Under the pieces are notes generated by a model. That model saw nothing but the letters and a program-made list of their open reading frames with translations. It did not search any database and was not told where the DNA came from. Below are positions 63,517 through 64,000 of a DNA stretch of 64,000 nt, piece after piece. The stretch spans positions 62,001-126,000 of the forward strand of contig CAZPAM010000001.1 of NCBI GenBank assembly GCA_964584595.1. Direction: 5' to 3'. The number at the start of each line of letters is the position of its first letter. Positions within the stretch are counted from its first letter, which is position 1. This stretch comes from Scalindua sp964584595 (GTDB lineage Bacteria; Planctomycetota; Brocadiia; Brocadiales; Scalinduaceae). The position numbers and the translations under genes were made by a program.

Positions 63517-64000
63517 TTACAAAATACTCCTTAATTCTGTCAAGTCTTGTATAACATAATCTGCAAATTCCATTTCCAGACTACTTTTACACTTACCATT
63601 TGCAACTCCGACACACATAAGACCCAATCTACCAGAAAGCCTCATATCTGCCTTCTCATCGCCTACAAACATAATATGGTTAGTTGAAAGAGCATATTTC
63701 TTTTTTATATAGTCTATGTGATGTTTGCCTTTTCTAAAATTATCAAAAGAACCAAGTATCTCTAAAAAACAGTCCTTTATATTCAGCAATATTGCAAGCT
63801 TAGCAATTTCATCCTTAACTGCTGAGCTTGATACAAATAACATCAGATTCCTTTTCGTAAGCCATGTAAATATTTCCCTGTATTCTTCATTAAATACAGT
63901 ACTTGATTTATATGAATTAATATTTCTTAATGTAAATTCTGCACTTATTTTACTGAATTCTAAACCTGACAATCCTTTTCCAATATTATCTTTTGCAATC
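63517..64000 (-). CDS. HAD-family phosphatase, N-terminus outside window
   Basis: The C-terminal part of a haloacid dehalogenase-type hydrolase. Visible motifs are motif II FVSSSAVKDEIAKLAILLN, and the acidic motif FVGDEKADMRLSGRLGLMCVGVANG. The reading frame is open to the window edge (IAKDNIGKGLSG precedes the nominal TTG at 63972), so the start and the DxDGT motif I lie beyond. The gene abuts the nucleotidyltransferase with no spacer. Its substrate may be a sugar phosphate or nonulosonic acid phosphate, but serine or glycolate-type phosphatases share the fold. Confidence 0.8.
   Translation of the reverse strand, partial: IAKDNIGKGLSGLEFSKISAEFTLRNINSYKSSTVFNEEYREIFTWLTKRNLMLFVSSSAVKDEIAKLAILLNIKDCFLEILGSFDNFRKGKHHIDYIKKKYALSTNHIMFVGDEKADMRLSGRLGLMCVGVANGKCKSSLEMEFADYVIQDLTELRSIL

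Noticed and set aside
16207..64000. CRISPR array, prophage or insertion sequence in the glycan locus
   Set aside because: No regular spaced repeats, transposase, capsid or integrase genes were seen; the short repeats are degenerate and unspaced.

Overview
The window is AT-rich bacterial chromosome, most likely from a planctomycete of the anammox type (Brocadiales, for example a Scalindua-like organism). This placement is an inference. It rests on gene content: a Bacillus-type AcsA, an isolated dnaA not followed by dnaN/recF, a MetF paired with an iron-sulfur/flavin partner as in Wood-Ljungdahl organisms, and a very large surface-glycan locus. No rRNA gene or intact tRNA gene is present to settle it.

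Region 1 (1-16.2 kb) is mostly housekeeping. It holds the 3' part of acsA, a UDP-glucose dehydrogenase, a small ORF with a strong ribosome binding site, and dnaA. An origin-like AT-rich intergenic region follows, with tandem DnaA boxes at 5345-5376, lying between the divergent dnaA and a phosphomannomutase/phosphoglucomutase. Next come xerD, glyS, a cyclophilin-like protein and a small membrane protein, all on the minus strand. An internally deleted tRNA-Met pseudogene lies at 11060-11112. Behind a good sigma70-type promoter is a plus-strand pair: a GltD-like/ferredoxin/MvhD fusion and methylenetetrahydrofolate reductase. A cNMP-binding/FHA protein and an EamA transporter end this part.

Region 2 (16.2-64 kb) is one long minus-strand surface polysaccharide or glycoconjugate locus. 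It has two initiating polyprenyl-phosphate sugar phosphotransferases, a Wzx-type flippase, an O-antigen ligase/polymerase-type protein, many GT4 glycosyltransferases, two multi-spanning GT-C/polymerase-like proteins, a GT2 enzyme, and a second flippase candidate of the PglK/MsbA ABC type. Decorating enzymes are three FkbM-type methyltransferases, several other SAM methyltransferases, two asparagine-synthetase homologues, a sulfatase-fold enzyme and a hexapeptide acetyltransferase. A sub-block at 34.4-42.4 kb looks more like lipid or isoprenoid glycoconjugate chemistry: an FAD oxidoreductase, an AglD/LPG-synthase-like membrane protein, a B12-radical SAM enzyme, a GT2, an epimerase, and a GMC oxidoreductase with a small partner. 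The right end carries a nonulosonic (sialic-like) acid synthase, its CMP-transferase, a mannose-1-phosphate guanylyltransferase-like enzyme and a HAD phosphatase cut by the window edge.

The parts fit a pathway in which UDP-glucuronate, GDP-mannose-type and CMP-nonulosonate donors feed glycosyltransferases that build a heavily methylated and otherwise modified glycan on a lipid carrier. The glycan would then be flipped and polymerised or ligated outside. The most unusual sequence-level observations are two genes whose natural start position reads ATT or ATA instead of ATG, the tRNA pseudogene, a decayed methyltransferase at 59.5-60.0 kb, the altered DNA-binding signature of DnaA beside its boxes, and scattered remnants of degenerate short-unit repeats between genes.
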